Shown here piece by piece: positions 35,843-44,114 of a DNA stretch of 64,000 nt. Positions within the stretch are counted from its first letter, which is position 1; the number at the start of each line of letters is the position of its first letter. A program made the position numbers and the translations under genes. Location: assembly GCF_000224145.3 (NCBI RefSeq), contig NC_020173.2, positions 1,163,756-1,227,755 on the forward strand, given 5' to 3'. The notes beneath the pieces were generated by a model. It was not told where the DNA came from and searched no databases. It saw only the letters and a list, made by a program, of their open reading frames with translations. The DNA is from Ciona intestinalis. Taxonomy: Eukaryota > Chordata > Ascidiacea > Phlebobranchia > Cionidae.

Positions 35843-38800
35843 AATGTATTTGTTTTTAAAAACACCGCAGTCTGCAAAAGTGTTTGTAATCATACAAATC
35901 AAAATAATGTTTCGTTTTAAAAGCAAGAGGTTAAGAATTGGAGAGAAACATGGAGTAGAAGAAACTGGAAGAAATAATGACAACATTTCACCATCTAGCT
36001 TACCAGGAATGTCAGTTACAATAAACAGGTAAATAACCCAAAATACTGTAATTGGTAGAATTGTGGTGCATATTAGGGTATACAATTGTAGTAGGGTACC
36101 GCTACCTGCCAAATTGTGTATTAAATGTGGTAAATGTCTTAAGTTTGGAATTTAAATGACACCAATGGTACAGACCTTGTAAATGTGGTGTATGGGAAAT
36201 GAAACACATTTTTAATATCTATCAGTATAGTTTCGAAATTGGTTACTTAAAATTTTTATAGTAGGGTGGGTGAAGATGGGAAATATTATCCAAATATCCT
36301 GATCGTGTTTTAAACAATTAACAACGGTCTATAGGAGTTGTGAAGATACATTTTTTTAATTATTTAAATGCTCTTTGTTTACTAGCAAATGGGGCGAAAA
36401 AATTGAATGAAAAGGTGTCCCATCTTCCCCCACCCTACAATATATGTTTACATTCATGCACAAATTGCACAACCAATGTTGGCAGCTTCAGTTGGTTATA
36501 CAGTTATCAAATTTTCTCAAATTCCCCATCACATGTCTACACTATGGTATTTGAAGCCAGCAGTCAAATACACAGGGGGCAATATAATAGGAGGTCCAAA
36601 ATATCTTCGTTTCATTTCTTCATGCTCACTGACCACGTTTTTCGAATCTTTTGTGTCTATTGAAGATGTTTCAGTTTTGATTTGAACTTTTTTTTCTGTC
36701 ACTTTTATTTCTGTCTTTGTTTTATCGTCTGTTGGTAATATAATACTGGATAAGTCTGGTAGACTGCTTGATCGACGTCTGGTCCTTTGAGTATAGTTTG
36801 TATTATCCATTATAGATTAAACAATTGTTCACCTAACAGGGTTATGTAAAAAAAAACTGGTTTTAAGGTGTAAATCGTATATATCTAGAAAACTATTGTT
36901 TTGACATTTTTAATGCTAAGTAAATTCTGTTTTTATTTTTATTGCCAAGTAAAAAAAAAACATTTTTAATGTCATGTAAATTCTGTTTCTATTTTTAGTG
37001 CTGAATTCTGTTTCTATTTTTAGTTCTAAGTAAATGCTAAAAAAACAACAGTTAAAAACGTTCACACTATGATTCTAACATAACCTGTTCCTAATTCTTA
37101 CCTGACCACTTTCATAGACAATGACACTCAACACATATTGTAGCTTGTTATTACCTATTCTTGAAAAATAGAAAAACATTGGTCTACCTACTTTCCACTA
37201 TTGTAACACAATACCAAATCCATTGTTGTGGTGTAATATTATACTAAATGGTCCTTTGAAAAACAACTGTGTTATGTAGACTGTCAGTCCTGTCACATAA
37301 TTACATACACACTCCTTATCTTTATTATGGTGGCATTTATGATTTGTATTGTTATAGTATTGAATGGGATCTTGAAAATGAGGAGAAATTAGAAGAAAAC
37401 TGGAAGCCAAATGAAGATCTTCCGCTTAACAACTCAGCTCAATCAGGAGAAGAGAAAACTAACAAAGAAAAAAAGTAAGTGCGGACATTTTGTAACGAAC
37501 GGTGGAATCTATTTATATTTTTTTGTAATTTTTTTCAAGTGTCTTCAAAAGAAAAAATCCTCGAAGAAAACAACTTTTACCACAGAAAGTTACCTTTGAT
37601 GGCGAGGACTCACCACAGAACAGTGAGTGTATGGGCTAGAGTTGTAAAATAATCTCTTGAAAAAAAAATACAGCTAAATTTTGTTTAGAGTAGTCATTAT
37701 AGTTAGTTTACACTTTATAGTGTATTTGGATAGTTTATGTATTCAGGCGCCGCACCAGCTCTTTAATACTCATATTGTGCTTAACACTTTAGTAAAGTGC
37801 AATATAGCATATGTGTATTTTTTGCTGATAATTTGGACAACCAATTAGTGACCACTGGGTTGGAGCAATTGTCTTTAAGTGTTCTTGCCAAGGACACATA
37901 CGCCCACAATGGTAACAGCGTCGAGCCTTGAACCCATTACTCTGGGTTCAGGCAGCGCGCTACCATATGCAAGNNNNNNNNNNNNNNNNNNNNNNNNNNN
38001 NNNNNNNNNNNNNNNNNNNNNNNTTGAACCCATTACCTCTGGGTTACAGGCAGGCGCGCTAACCACTATGCCACGGCCCCAGACATATATGGCATATAAT
38101 TTTGGACAGTGCCCAAGCATAGGTAATACACCAACTATAGCTTAAACACCTGATCCCACAGAACAGGTCTGCCATGCCATAGCATCTCACCATTACAGAA
38201 TAAAATACAGTCATACAGTAATAAAAAGAAATCTTGATTAATTGTAACTTTTTCCAGACATTACACCAAATTCAGTTAACACAGTTGGTTCATCAGCCAC
38301 CCATGTGCCAAATTCGCTTTCCTCTGCTCCAAAATCAAACAAAAAATCAGCAAAAAAAAGAAAATTATCTGAAGAAGCTTCAGCAACAGAAGAAAAGCCA
38401 CAGCGCACCAGGGCAAAAAAGAAAACTTCACAACTAAATTTACTCTCAGAACCCCCAGCTAACCCTTTTAATTTTCAACGGAATGGTGTCGTCTCTTTGG
38501 GTTCCACAAACAAGCCTATACAAGCACCGGACAGTGCTAAGATAAAGGCAAAACCATTTCCCGCTAAACCATTTGATATTTCCCAAATGTCTTTTGGAAA
38601 AGTTTTTGCAAGTTCAAGAACCTTGAGTGAAAAACTTTATAATCCTTCAAAGAAAAGCAACAAGCAGTCTACAACACCCAGCAAAAATGTTCTGAAACCC
38701 AGTAAGCAGGTACCAGCCTCTCCAATGAATGTTGCAGGTATATATTTGCATTTATGTTTTTTCTGAACTATATATATAAAAATTTAGTATACTTAGTAAG

Positions 38801-41800
38801 ATTTAACGTTAATATAAACTTATTGCGAAAAGGAGCAATGTCTTGCATATGCTGTACTTTTGCTGTTATGACCGTTTTATACTTAACTTTTTTTGCATGA
38901 AAAACATATACACATCAACAAATGCATATATATTAGGGTGGGGGAAGATGGGACACCTTTAGCACATAATATCCAAATATCCTGATTGTGTTTTACACAA
39001 TTAACAACGGTCTATTGGACTTGTAACTCCCAAGCACACTAGGATAAAAAAATAGTGCCAATATTACTTGTCTGACTGCGATGCCGGTCGCACAAAGAAC
39101 TTAAATGGGCTTTCCGGGTGTTGGGGTAATGGGCAAATTTCCAGGTCCTTGACAAGGACCTCTCCCATAAAGAGTAAAAAAAATGGGTGGCCTGAGGATA
39201 CGATTTTATAATTCTTGAATGTTCTTTGTTTACTGCCAAAGGATAGAACAAATAAGGTGTTTCATCTTCCCCCACCCTACTAAATTTCTGCGTCACTGTT
39301 TGCTCATACCAAAATATATTTTATTTAGAAACACCAAACCCACAACCTCCAGTAAAGGATTTTGTGTTTGAAAAAAATGCAAAAGGGAAATTGGTTTTGG
39401 TTCCTAGGACACTGAAGAAGGCACCTGCCAAATTTGGTATGCATTTTCCTAGTGTTACTTTTGCCCCAATACGTGTGTTAGCATGGTATTGCTATGTTGC
39501 AGACTGGAGACAATTGTATGTGGCAGCTTAGGATAATTCATAAACCAAGATTATAGTATGTTTCTAATGTTAATTTTATAACACTGTTTATCAACAACAG
39601 TTTCACCACTTTTCAACAGGAAACCATCTATTGGTGGCAAACCAAAAAATAATTCTTTGAATAAAATGTATGTTTATTACAGAAATGCCAAAACCACCTC
39701 GTGCCATAAGCTTCAGTGAAGTCACAAAGAGCAGCATCTTGGTCAAATGGCTTCCTCCAATAGACTGCAGTGTTACCCAGTACTTGCTCCAATTTCGAGG
39801 TAATTTTATTTTTTCATGTTGTAATAAGCATGAAGAAAAGTATTTAATAATTTAATGGGTTATCAGGACTTGTTCTGTTTCATACACCTCCCCCCCCCCC
39901 CCTTAGTTACCCTGTATCCTGTATGTTAGAAAAAAATAGAAAATGTCTGACAATTTAGACAACCCATTAGTGACCACTAGGTTGGAGCAATTGTCGTTAA
40001 ATGTCTAGCCCAAAGACACACATGACCACAATAGTAGCAGTGGCAAGTCTTGAACCCATAACCTCCGGATAAGAGGCAGGCGTGATGCTATCTACGGCGC
40101 CAGATATCGGTCTTTAATTTTGCTATCATCACTTACTGCCTTAGAAATAGTTGCTGCAGCTTGAAAATAGGTACAAGTGAGCATGGGCATACATAAAACC
40201 ATAATCAAGTTACACAATCTACAATTTAACAATTATTAATGTATTTTACCAGGCTTTGGGATTCCCACAACTGAAGTTCTTCCACCTGCACAGACTATGG
40301 TGAGACTTGTGGGTTTGCGTTCAAATACCACCTATGTTGTGCGTATGTATTCCATGTATAAAAACATGAAGAGTTCTTGCATACACGGAAAGCAGAAAAC
40401 ATGTAAGTTACTTGAATTCATTATTTTTTACTGCCATCATGGGCCTGGTCGTTTACTGTTTAAAAATGTTTTTAAATTTAGTGACCAAATTGTTGTTAGA
40501 ACTGTTTGAAATTTGGTTGTAGAAATTTTAAATTCTGTTTGGTGGATGTTAGAACATTTTATAATACAGCTACTTGCTTTGGCTGATTTACAGCTGTAGT
40601 TTCAGAAGCTTGTGTGCGACCTGATGCATTATATCAGTGATTCAACCTATAGTACTACTTGTGGTACATGAATTTCAACCTGTTAAGGTTTATTAAAATC
40701 AAACGAATGTACAGTAAATGAATTATTAGGGTGTATATTTTGTCCCACGCCACAAAAGGTGTATACGGATGTATTTGGTAATTATAAATAGTAAATACTA
40801 AATAGTTTTTTGGGCAGAAAATGAGAGCATAGCTCTATTAGATAGGTACATTTTTATAGATGAATAAATGTAACTTACTTTATACTTGCATGGCTAGAAA
40901 TTACAGTCGTTATAGCACGGGTGTTCATACACCTCATGCCAGCTTACGAGTTGCCATGTATGTTACTTTGTGGGTGGTTTTTTATTTTATTTAGATTTGT
41001 TTAATGTATGACTGATAATATAGACAACCAATTAGTGACCACTGGTTTAAAGCAATTGTGTGTGTCTTACCAAATACTCGTCTGCCCATAATGGTAGCAG
41101 CGACAAACCTTGAACCCATTACCTCTGGTCTACAGGCAGGCACGCTAACCAACGGTGCCATGTCACCGGACAGATGTTTGCCAAACTTTTATATTTTTTA
41201 GTATATTTTTCATTAGTATATACATATTTATATTTAGTGGCCTATTGATTTTTTTAGTGGGATTGCGAGAACTTACTCAGCTGAACAAACAAGCAATGGA
41301 AAGTCCTGTGATTATTCTTGATGATGAAGATGAAGAAAAAGATGTGAATTCATCTAGTGCGGCACCAGACACCTTTAAACCAACACCTGTGGTGTCAGGT
41401 GCCACACCCATGGCGTTAAATGCCACCTCTGGCACCGCTAAAATCACACCCTTTCCGAAAAATCACACCCTTTCCAGTTCCGAAACACAAAAAATAACTC
41501 CAAAACTTATCCCGGTATCACAAATCAAAACAGCCACGGTACTAAGGACAGCTATGGCAACTCAGCTTAAAAACCTATTACCAATCACATCGCAGGCGTC
41601 AATCAGTATAAAAGTCACAAAAGTTGGCGGGATAAATATCCACAAACTATCTCCTCAACAAAAGACACTGCCTAAAACAATTGACAGCAATGTGATCATG
41701 CCCCCGATGAAACTAATGGTACAGAAAGGCAAAGTTACCGGAAAACCAATTGTACCTATATCAAAAACGGAGCTTGTTAGAGTTTCTAACAGCCCTCAAC

Positions 41801-42687
41801 AAACCGTTTTGTCAGCTTTGAGTTTGGAGAAAAAGGAAAATACTGAAATTGTATCGGCAACTAATGTTGTGGACATGGAAAATACGACCAGTGATTCAAA
41901 CAAAGATATTTCTATGGATACTGACACAGTTATCATTGAGACGTCTAGTATAAACGATGTCGAAACATCTAGCCAAAATACTTCTATGGTTGATGGCATT
42001 GCTAGTGGTGCTCAGAGTTCGAATCTGGATACTGTTATAAATACTATGAGCCAAGATAAGCCTTTGGTTTCTGATGTTGTTGTTGATGCTCAGACCTCAA
42101 GTGGGGATTCTTTGGAAAATACAACAGGCAAAGATAATGTTTCTGTTGATACTCAGATGTCAAGCGTGGAAGGAAAAGATGAAACGACATTATTAACGAA
42201 AGACATTGGTGTGAGTGAAAAGGTTGTTTCAGAAAAAATGGACAAACCAGATGCCAAAACTCACGATGTTCAATCTTCAAGTGCTGATGTCGTAACACCC
42301 GCTGTGGTGGAAAGAGTTGAGAGCGTTGCAGTTGAAGAAACTGGGGGTTTTGTTGAAAAAGAAGACCCAATAATTGAACACAATATGGTTGAAACTGTGC
42401 CCATTGAGCCAGCAACTGAAACTATCGATTCATTTACTGTTGCTTATAAAAGCGACCACAACCCTAGTGAAGATACAACGGATATTCCGTGTGATATTGT
42501 AGGTGATACCTTCACTGTCACTTGCACAGGTACCTACCATCATAGTGAAGATGCATTGAAAGTTTCAAGCGGTTTGGCTGCAGTGTTTGATAATGAACAC
42601 GCAGATGATGATAATGATGATAGAGATAACGGATCTATTGACGATATTGCTATGGAAGATTTAGATGAATATTTGAAGCATATCTGA
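28762..42687 (+). CDS. ZNF280/POGZ-like multi-zinc-finger protein with FN3 domain and SUMO-interaction motif (about 1240 aa model)
   Basis: Exons: 28762-28855, 29407-29548, 29966-30037, 30224-30381, 30744-30894, 31215-31311, 31623-31763, 33714-33840 (or 32021-32147), 34153-34231 (or 32448-32526), 34873-35049, 37358-37474, 37540-37622, 38258-38737, 39329-39436, 39683-39799, 40253-40402, 41258-42687. All junctions keep frame and give 3723 bases. A first CPNC...H finger is followed by LTVEEYFYG, then YKCYSCAKVLKNN, ICSHCYRHYDTPFQLQCH, CCICELNFQDEETFLFH, MPYVCKICSHRSSLYSD, LMCPFCLC and YRCSRCRLQFSSS fingers in the order and wording typical of POGZ and ZNF280 proteins, then a CWEC/CREC pair. The second half has a lysine-rich stretch, an FN3 domain over two exons (VKWLPPIDCSVTQYLLQF, VRLVGLRSNTTYVV), SPVIILDDEDEE (SUMO-interaction motif) and a long acidic Ser/Thr tail. 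Nuclear chromatin factor by family. The FN3 half has no counterpart in POGZ/ZNF280 known to me, so two adjoining genes remain possible. Confidence 0.7.
28902..28993. repeat. Imperfect inverted repeat built of GGTTAGT units, intron 1
   Basis: The left arm CCTATTTGCTAACCACTAAC (28902-28921, continuing CCCTAA) pairs with a right arm ending GGTTAGTGGTTAGCAAATA (28961-28993). Several GGTTAGTGGTTA direct units lie in the loop and right arm. A strong hairpin is expected. Confidence 0.7.
30063..30180 (-). mobile_element. MITE fragment, reverse, left part missing
   Basis: The right two-thirds of the element are recognisable: AGAATTATAGAAAC, TTGTTTAAAACGCGATCA, TAGATATTATGTGCTAAAGG and GTGTCCCACTTCCCCCGC. 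It lies in intron 3 of the zinc-finger gene. Confidence 0.7.
32005..32685 (+). repeat. Tandem duplication, copy A (exons 8 and 9 of the zinc-finger gene)
   Basis: Copy A contains exon 8 at 32021-32147 (VYVKLRKKASLPLKSFFFG) and exon 9 at 32448-32526 (CKRKLDQTLKQKLVSMKI), both with intact splice sites, and extends into the following intron to ATAGACCGTGTG. Copy B is at 33697-34386. The two are close to identical with scattered substitutions and small indels. Because exon 9 ends in phase 2 and exon 8 needs phase 0, both copies cannot be spliced in series; only one can be used per transcript. Confidence 0.85.
32686..33696. mobile_element. CpG-rich inserted DNA between duplicated exons, contains assembly gap
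   Basis: This 1-kb block separates the two exon copies and differs from the surrounding AT-rich intron in its dense CpG. It opens TTAGGGATGTGCCGAGCC, contains a perfect 14-base inverted repeat (32746-32759 with 32770-32783) and has a near-perfect inverted repeat of about 37 bases on either side of an N gap (33257-33306). It looks like the remains of a DNA transposon, possibly hAT-like from the GTGCCGAGCC start. No transposase frame is visible. Confidence 0.5.
33257..33306. other. Assembly gap (50 N) inside a hairpin-forming region
   Basis: A run of N, with one more N at 33319. The bases before (33219-33256) and after (33369-33406) are inverted copies of each other, which may explain why this interval was not assembled. 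Confidence 0.95.
33697..34386 (+). repeat. Tandem duplication, copy B (exons 8 and 9 of the zinc-finger gene)
   Basis: Copy B contains exon 8 at 33714-33840 (VFVKLGKKTSLPLKSFFFG) and exon 9 at 34153-34231, with the same acceptor context CTTGTTATTGGTGCAG and donor AAAAGTAAGT as copy A. Exon 8 differs from copy A at several residues (Y/F, R/G, A/T); exon 9 is unchanged in its coding bases as far as I can see. Exon 9 of either copy joins exon 10 (34873) in frame. Confidence 0.85.
34489..34681 (-). mobile_element. MITE copy, reverse, strongly decayed
   Basis: Remnants TTTGGTGGTAAACAAACAA, TTAATTGTAAAAACACGATCAG and ATCTCATCTTGCCACAC lie in family order. The left end is hardly recognisable. Confidence 0.55.
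34685..34862 (+). repeat. Third dispersed repeat family, copy 1
   Basis: The 3' half (TCTATCCTGTCTTTTCGTTT, then CTAAATCTTCGCTGCCAT and AATCGAAGAGACAAATAA) recurs at 54270-54372 and 63725-63826. The 5' part (GTCTGCTAGGTGTAGCGACC) also occurs inverted near 55186-55206. It is probably another SINE-like element with an A/T-rich tail. Confidence 0.6.
35201..35409 (-). mobile_element. MITE copy, reverse, near full length
   Basis: It begins TAGTAGGGTGGGGAAAGATG and ends TCCCATCTTCCCCCACCGTA, with a short local duplication (AGAATTATAA repeated) in the middle. It lies in the intron after exon 10 of the zinc-finger gene. Confidence 0.85.
35475..36028 (+). other. Two related exon-like segments, out of phase with the main model
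   Basis: Segments 35475-35667 and 35871-36028 both end AACAG|GTAAATAA and share the coding-like ending FKxKRxR...SP...TxNR. The first is open over 64 codons in one frame and the second over 52. Neither acceptor phase matches the end of exon 10 (35049), whereas exon 10 joins 37358 directly in frame. They may be alternative first exons, non-productive cassette exons or decayed duplicates. Confidence 0.35.
35808..35838. repeat. (AT)n microsatellite
   Basis: About 15 uninterrupted AT units lie immediately upstream of the exon-like segment at 35871. Confidence 0.95.
36259..36440 (+). mobile_element. MITE copy, forward, near full length
   Basis: It begins TAGTAGGGTGGGTGAAGATG and ends GTGTCCCATCTTCCCCCACC, with the blocks TCCTGATCGTGTTTTAAAC and AACAACGGTCTATAGGAG. 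The usual CACCTTTAGCACA segment after the left end is deleted. Confidence 0.85.
36529..36810 (-). CDS. Possible small intronic antisense gene (93 aa), unrecognised
   Basis: An ATG-started frame runs on the strand opposite the host zinc-finger gene, inside its largest intron. The product is hydrophilic (RRRSSSLPDLSS, many Lys/Glu/Thr in the middle) and ends in a hydrophobic, proline-bearing part (FGPPIILPPVYLTAGF). Its composition is more protein-like than other open frames in these introns. I do not recognise it. It could be a real nested gene, an exon of an alternative antisense transcript, or chance. Confidence 0.3.
   Translation of the reverse strand: MDNTNYTQRTRRRSSSLPDLSSIILPTDDKTKTEIKVTEKKVQIKTETSSIDTKDSKNVVSEHEEMKRRYFGPPIILPPVYLTAGFKYHSVDM
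37820..38081 (-). mobile_element. tRNA-derived SINE copy, reverse, split by an assembly gap
   Basis: Read on the minus strand, the head GGCATAGTGGTTAGCGCGCC and box B-like AGAGGTAATGGGTTCAA lie at the right, followed by the body (GTGTCCTTGGCAAGAAC, CCAACCCAGTGGTCACTAAT). Bases just left and right of the N run (37974-38023) repeat the same SINE segment, so the gap is probably a mis-joined overlap. Confidence 0.8.
37974..38023. other. Assembly gap (50 N) inside a SINE
   Basis: Fifty N separate two versions of the same sequence (TTGAACCCATTAC...CAGG...GCGCGCTA). The left version has several small indels, typical of a low-quality read end. Confidence 0.95.
38932..39282 (+). mobile_element. MITE copy, forward, split by a nested insertion
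   Basis: It begins ATTAGGGTGGGGGAAGATGG and ends TTCATCTTCCCCCACCCTAC. The copy is intact to TTGTAA at 39026 and resumes at GGATACGATTTTATAATTC near 39196. Between them lie about 168 bases absent from all other copies. Confidence 0.85.
39027..39195. mobile_element. Unclassified insertion nested in a MITE
   Basis: The insertion interrupts a MITE. It is more GC-rich than its host and holds a perfect palindrome with 9-base arms (AGGTCCTTG A CAAGGACCT, 39143-39161) followed by TCTCCCATAAAGAGTAAA and a run of A. No target duplication is obvious. It may be another SINE-like or foldback unit. Confidence 0.55.
39946..40108 (-). mobile_element. tRNA-derived SINE copy, reverse, tail truncated
   Basis: On the minus strand it reads GGCGCCGTAGATAGCATCAC, then GAGGTTATGGGTTCAAGAC (box B) and the body AATGGGTTGTCTAAATTGTC. 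It lies in the intron that splits the FN3 domain. Confidence 0.75.
40860..41163 (-). mobile_element. tRNA-derived SINE copy, reverse, full length
   Basis: The complete element is present. On the minus strand the head GGCACCGTTGGTTAGCGTGC, box B GGTAATGGGTTCAAGG, the body, then TAACATACATGGCAACTCG and the tail ending TTACATTTATTCA. It lies about 95 bases upstream of the last exon (41258) of the zinc-finger gene, so an open frame beginning at 41155 reads SINE and intron sequence before the exon. Confidence 0.85.
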
Positions 42688-44114
42688 AGCAGGGTGTGTA
42701 TTTCTTGTCTTTATGGAGAAGTTCAAATTAAGGGGTTACTGACAGCTAACAGGATAAACTTAAAGCAATGTACATACGTTGTGACTCGTGGTAAATACGA
42801 TCACAAAGCTGCTGTATGAATTACGCTGCTGTAAAAGTTAGTGCTAGTTTTAAACATAGCACTTTTATTTTACTTTACTAAAATTATCGAACGAATTTCA
42901 ATTTTTGTGTTTTATCATGATAAAAACACAATGGGAAACTACTTTTGCATCATTGCCATCGTTTGTTGTTTACACTTGTTTTGTCTTTTCATTTTTACCT
43001 TTCACATTTCAAGTTTTAAATGCCAATCATTTCAGTATAAATTATACAGATGAGCTTGGTATATTATTTTAGAGGTCACTTTCTGTTTATTGCTTCGTTA
43101 TTGTTTGGTTATTATGGATCAGACCATATACCTGTAATAGATGTAAATACACCACATGCATTAGTGGAGTTTTATTTTCTAAATAATTACAGATTCAGAG
43201 CCCACTATACCATCCCATATAACAAAGGTGTTTGCATGTATACACAAATATAATAAAAACATAATCTGCAAGTGCTTATATATGATAAAATCCAGAAATG
43301 TTCTCCATGTTAAGAAAGTACGGGACAAAATGTCAGTGGTAGAAATTCCGGTGTCGTGATATACTCATTCCGATTGATATATTTGTACCCGGCGCTATTG
43401 CGCATGTGCCGAGACGGTACTGCGCATAAGTAGCTCGGAACAAATACAATACGAGCTCCAATAAATACGTACCGATTAATAAAAGTTCTGGGGATTCATT
43501 TTTAGGTGTTACGTAGCGCTATAACAAATTCAAAGCTGGATCGATAAACATCTTTTTTAATTATTATTATTAAAATTTTATTTTAGAATCGGTACCGCTG
43601 GGGTCTAGTTAGTACACTACCCAAATTTTATGTTATACCACGCGTAGAAGGTACTGAAAGTTGCCGCTATAATTTTTGTATTCTAGAATCACCTTTGGTT
43701 TACCAGCGCCGTAAAAAATTAAAATGTGTTATTGAACTAGCATAAACTTTTTCTAGGCAACAAACAACATACCAACTCATTCTGATGACTTTAAATTTGA
43801 AACTCCAGTTTTAACGTGTAAACATCTTGTCTGGAACGTTTTCAAGGAGGGTCGTAATAAATTTGGACCGGCGGTCATTGTATTTGTTCCGAGTGGTAGC
43901 GTCTCGGCACATGCGCAATAGCACCCGGTACAAACATATAAATCGGAACAAATATTTCACGACACCGGCCTGGGGATTACGTGACTAGGAAAAAGTTGTA
44001 GCAACGCAGTTATTAGCAACGCAAAGTCTTTATGTCCAAGGTTTCAATATCATTAAAAATATTTTGCTCACATCATTGAAACTGGAAACTGCATATTCTC
44101 ATGGAAACACATTC
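42688..44114. other. Convergent intergenic region with 3' UTRs and an inverted-repeat element
   Basis: The zinc-finger gene and the Neuralized gene both end here. A polyadenylation-type AATAAA lies at 43252 for the plus-strand gene. The element at 43348-43968 fills most of the centre. Confidence 0.55.
43348..43968. mobile_element. Non-autonomous DNA element with long (over 100 bp) inverted ends
   Basis: The left end CCGGTGTCGTGATATACTCA and the right end (reverse complement) CCGGTGTCGTGAAATATTTG start inverted repeats that stay recognisable for about 115 bases, including TATTGCGCATGTGCCGAGAC and CTCGGAACAAATACAAT on both sides. The interior is AT-rich and has no open frame of note. It is 621 bases in total. 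Superfamily unknown; no clear target duplication. Confidence 0.8.

Noticed and set aside
41155..41257. Upstream extension of the last zinc-finger-gene exon to an ATG at 41155
   Set aside because: These codons lie at the edge of a reversed SINE and in intron sequence. The acceptor at 41257 restores frame with the FN3 exon instead.
42044..42415. 123-codon antisense frame inside the last zinc-finger-gene exon
   Set aside because: It is a mirror of a biased, acidic Ser/Thr/Val-rich coding sequence on the plus strand.
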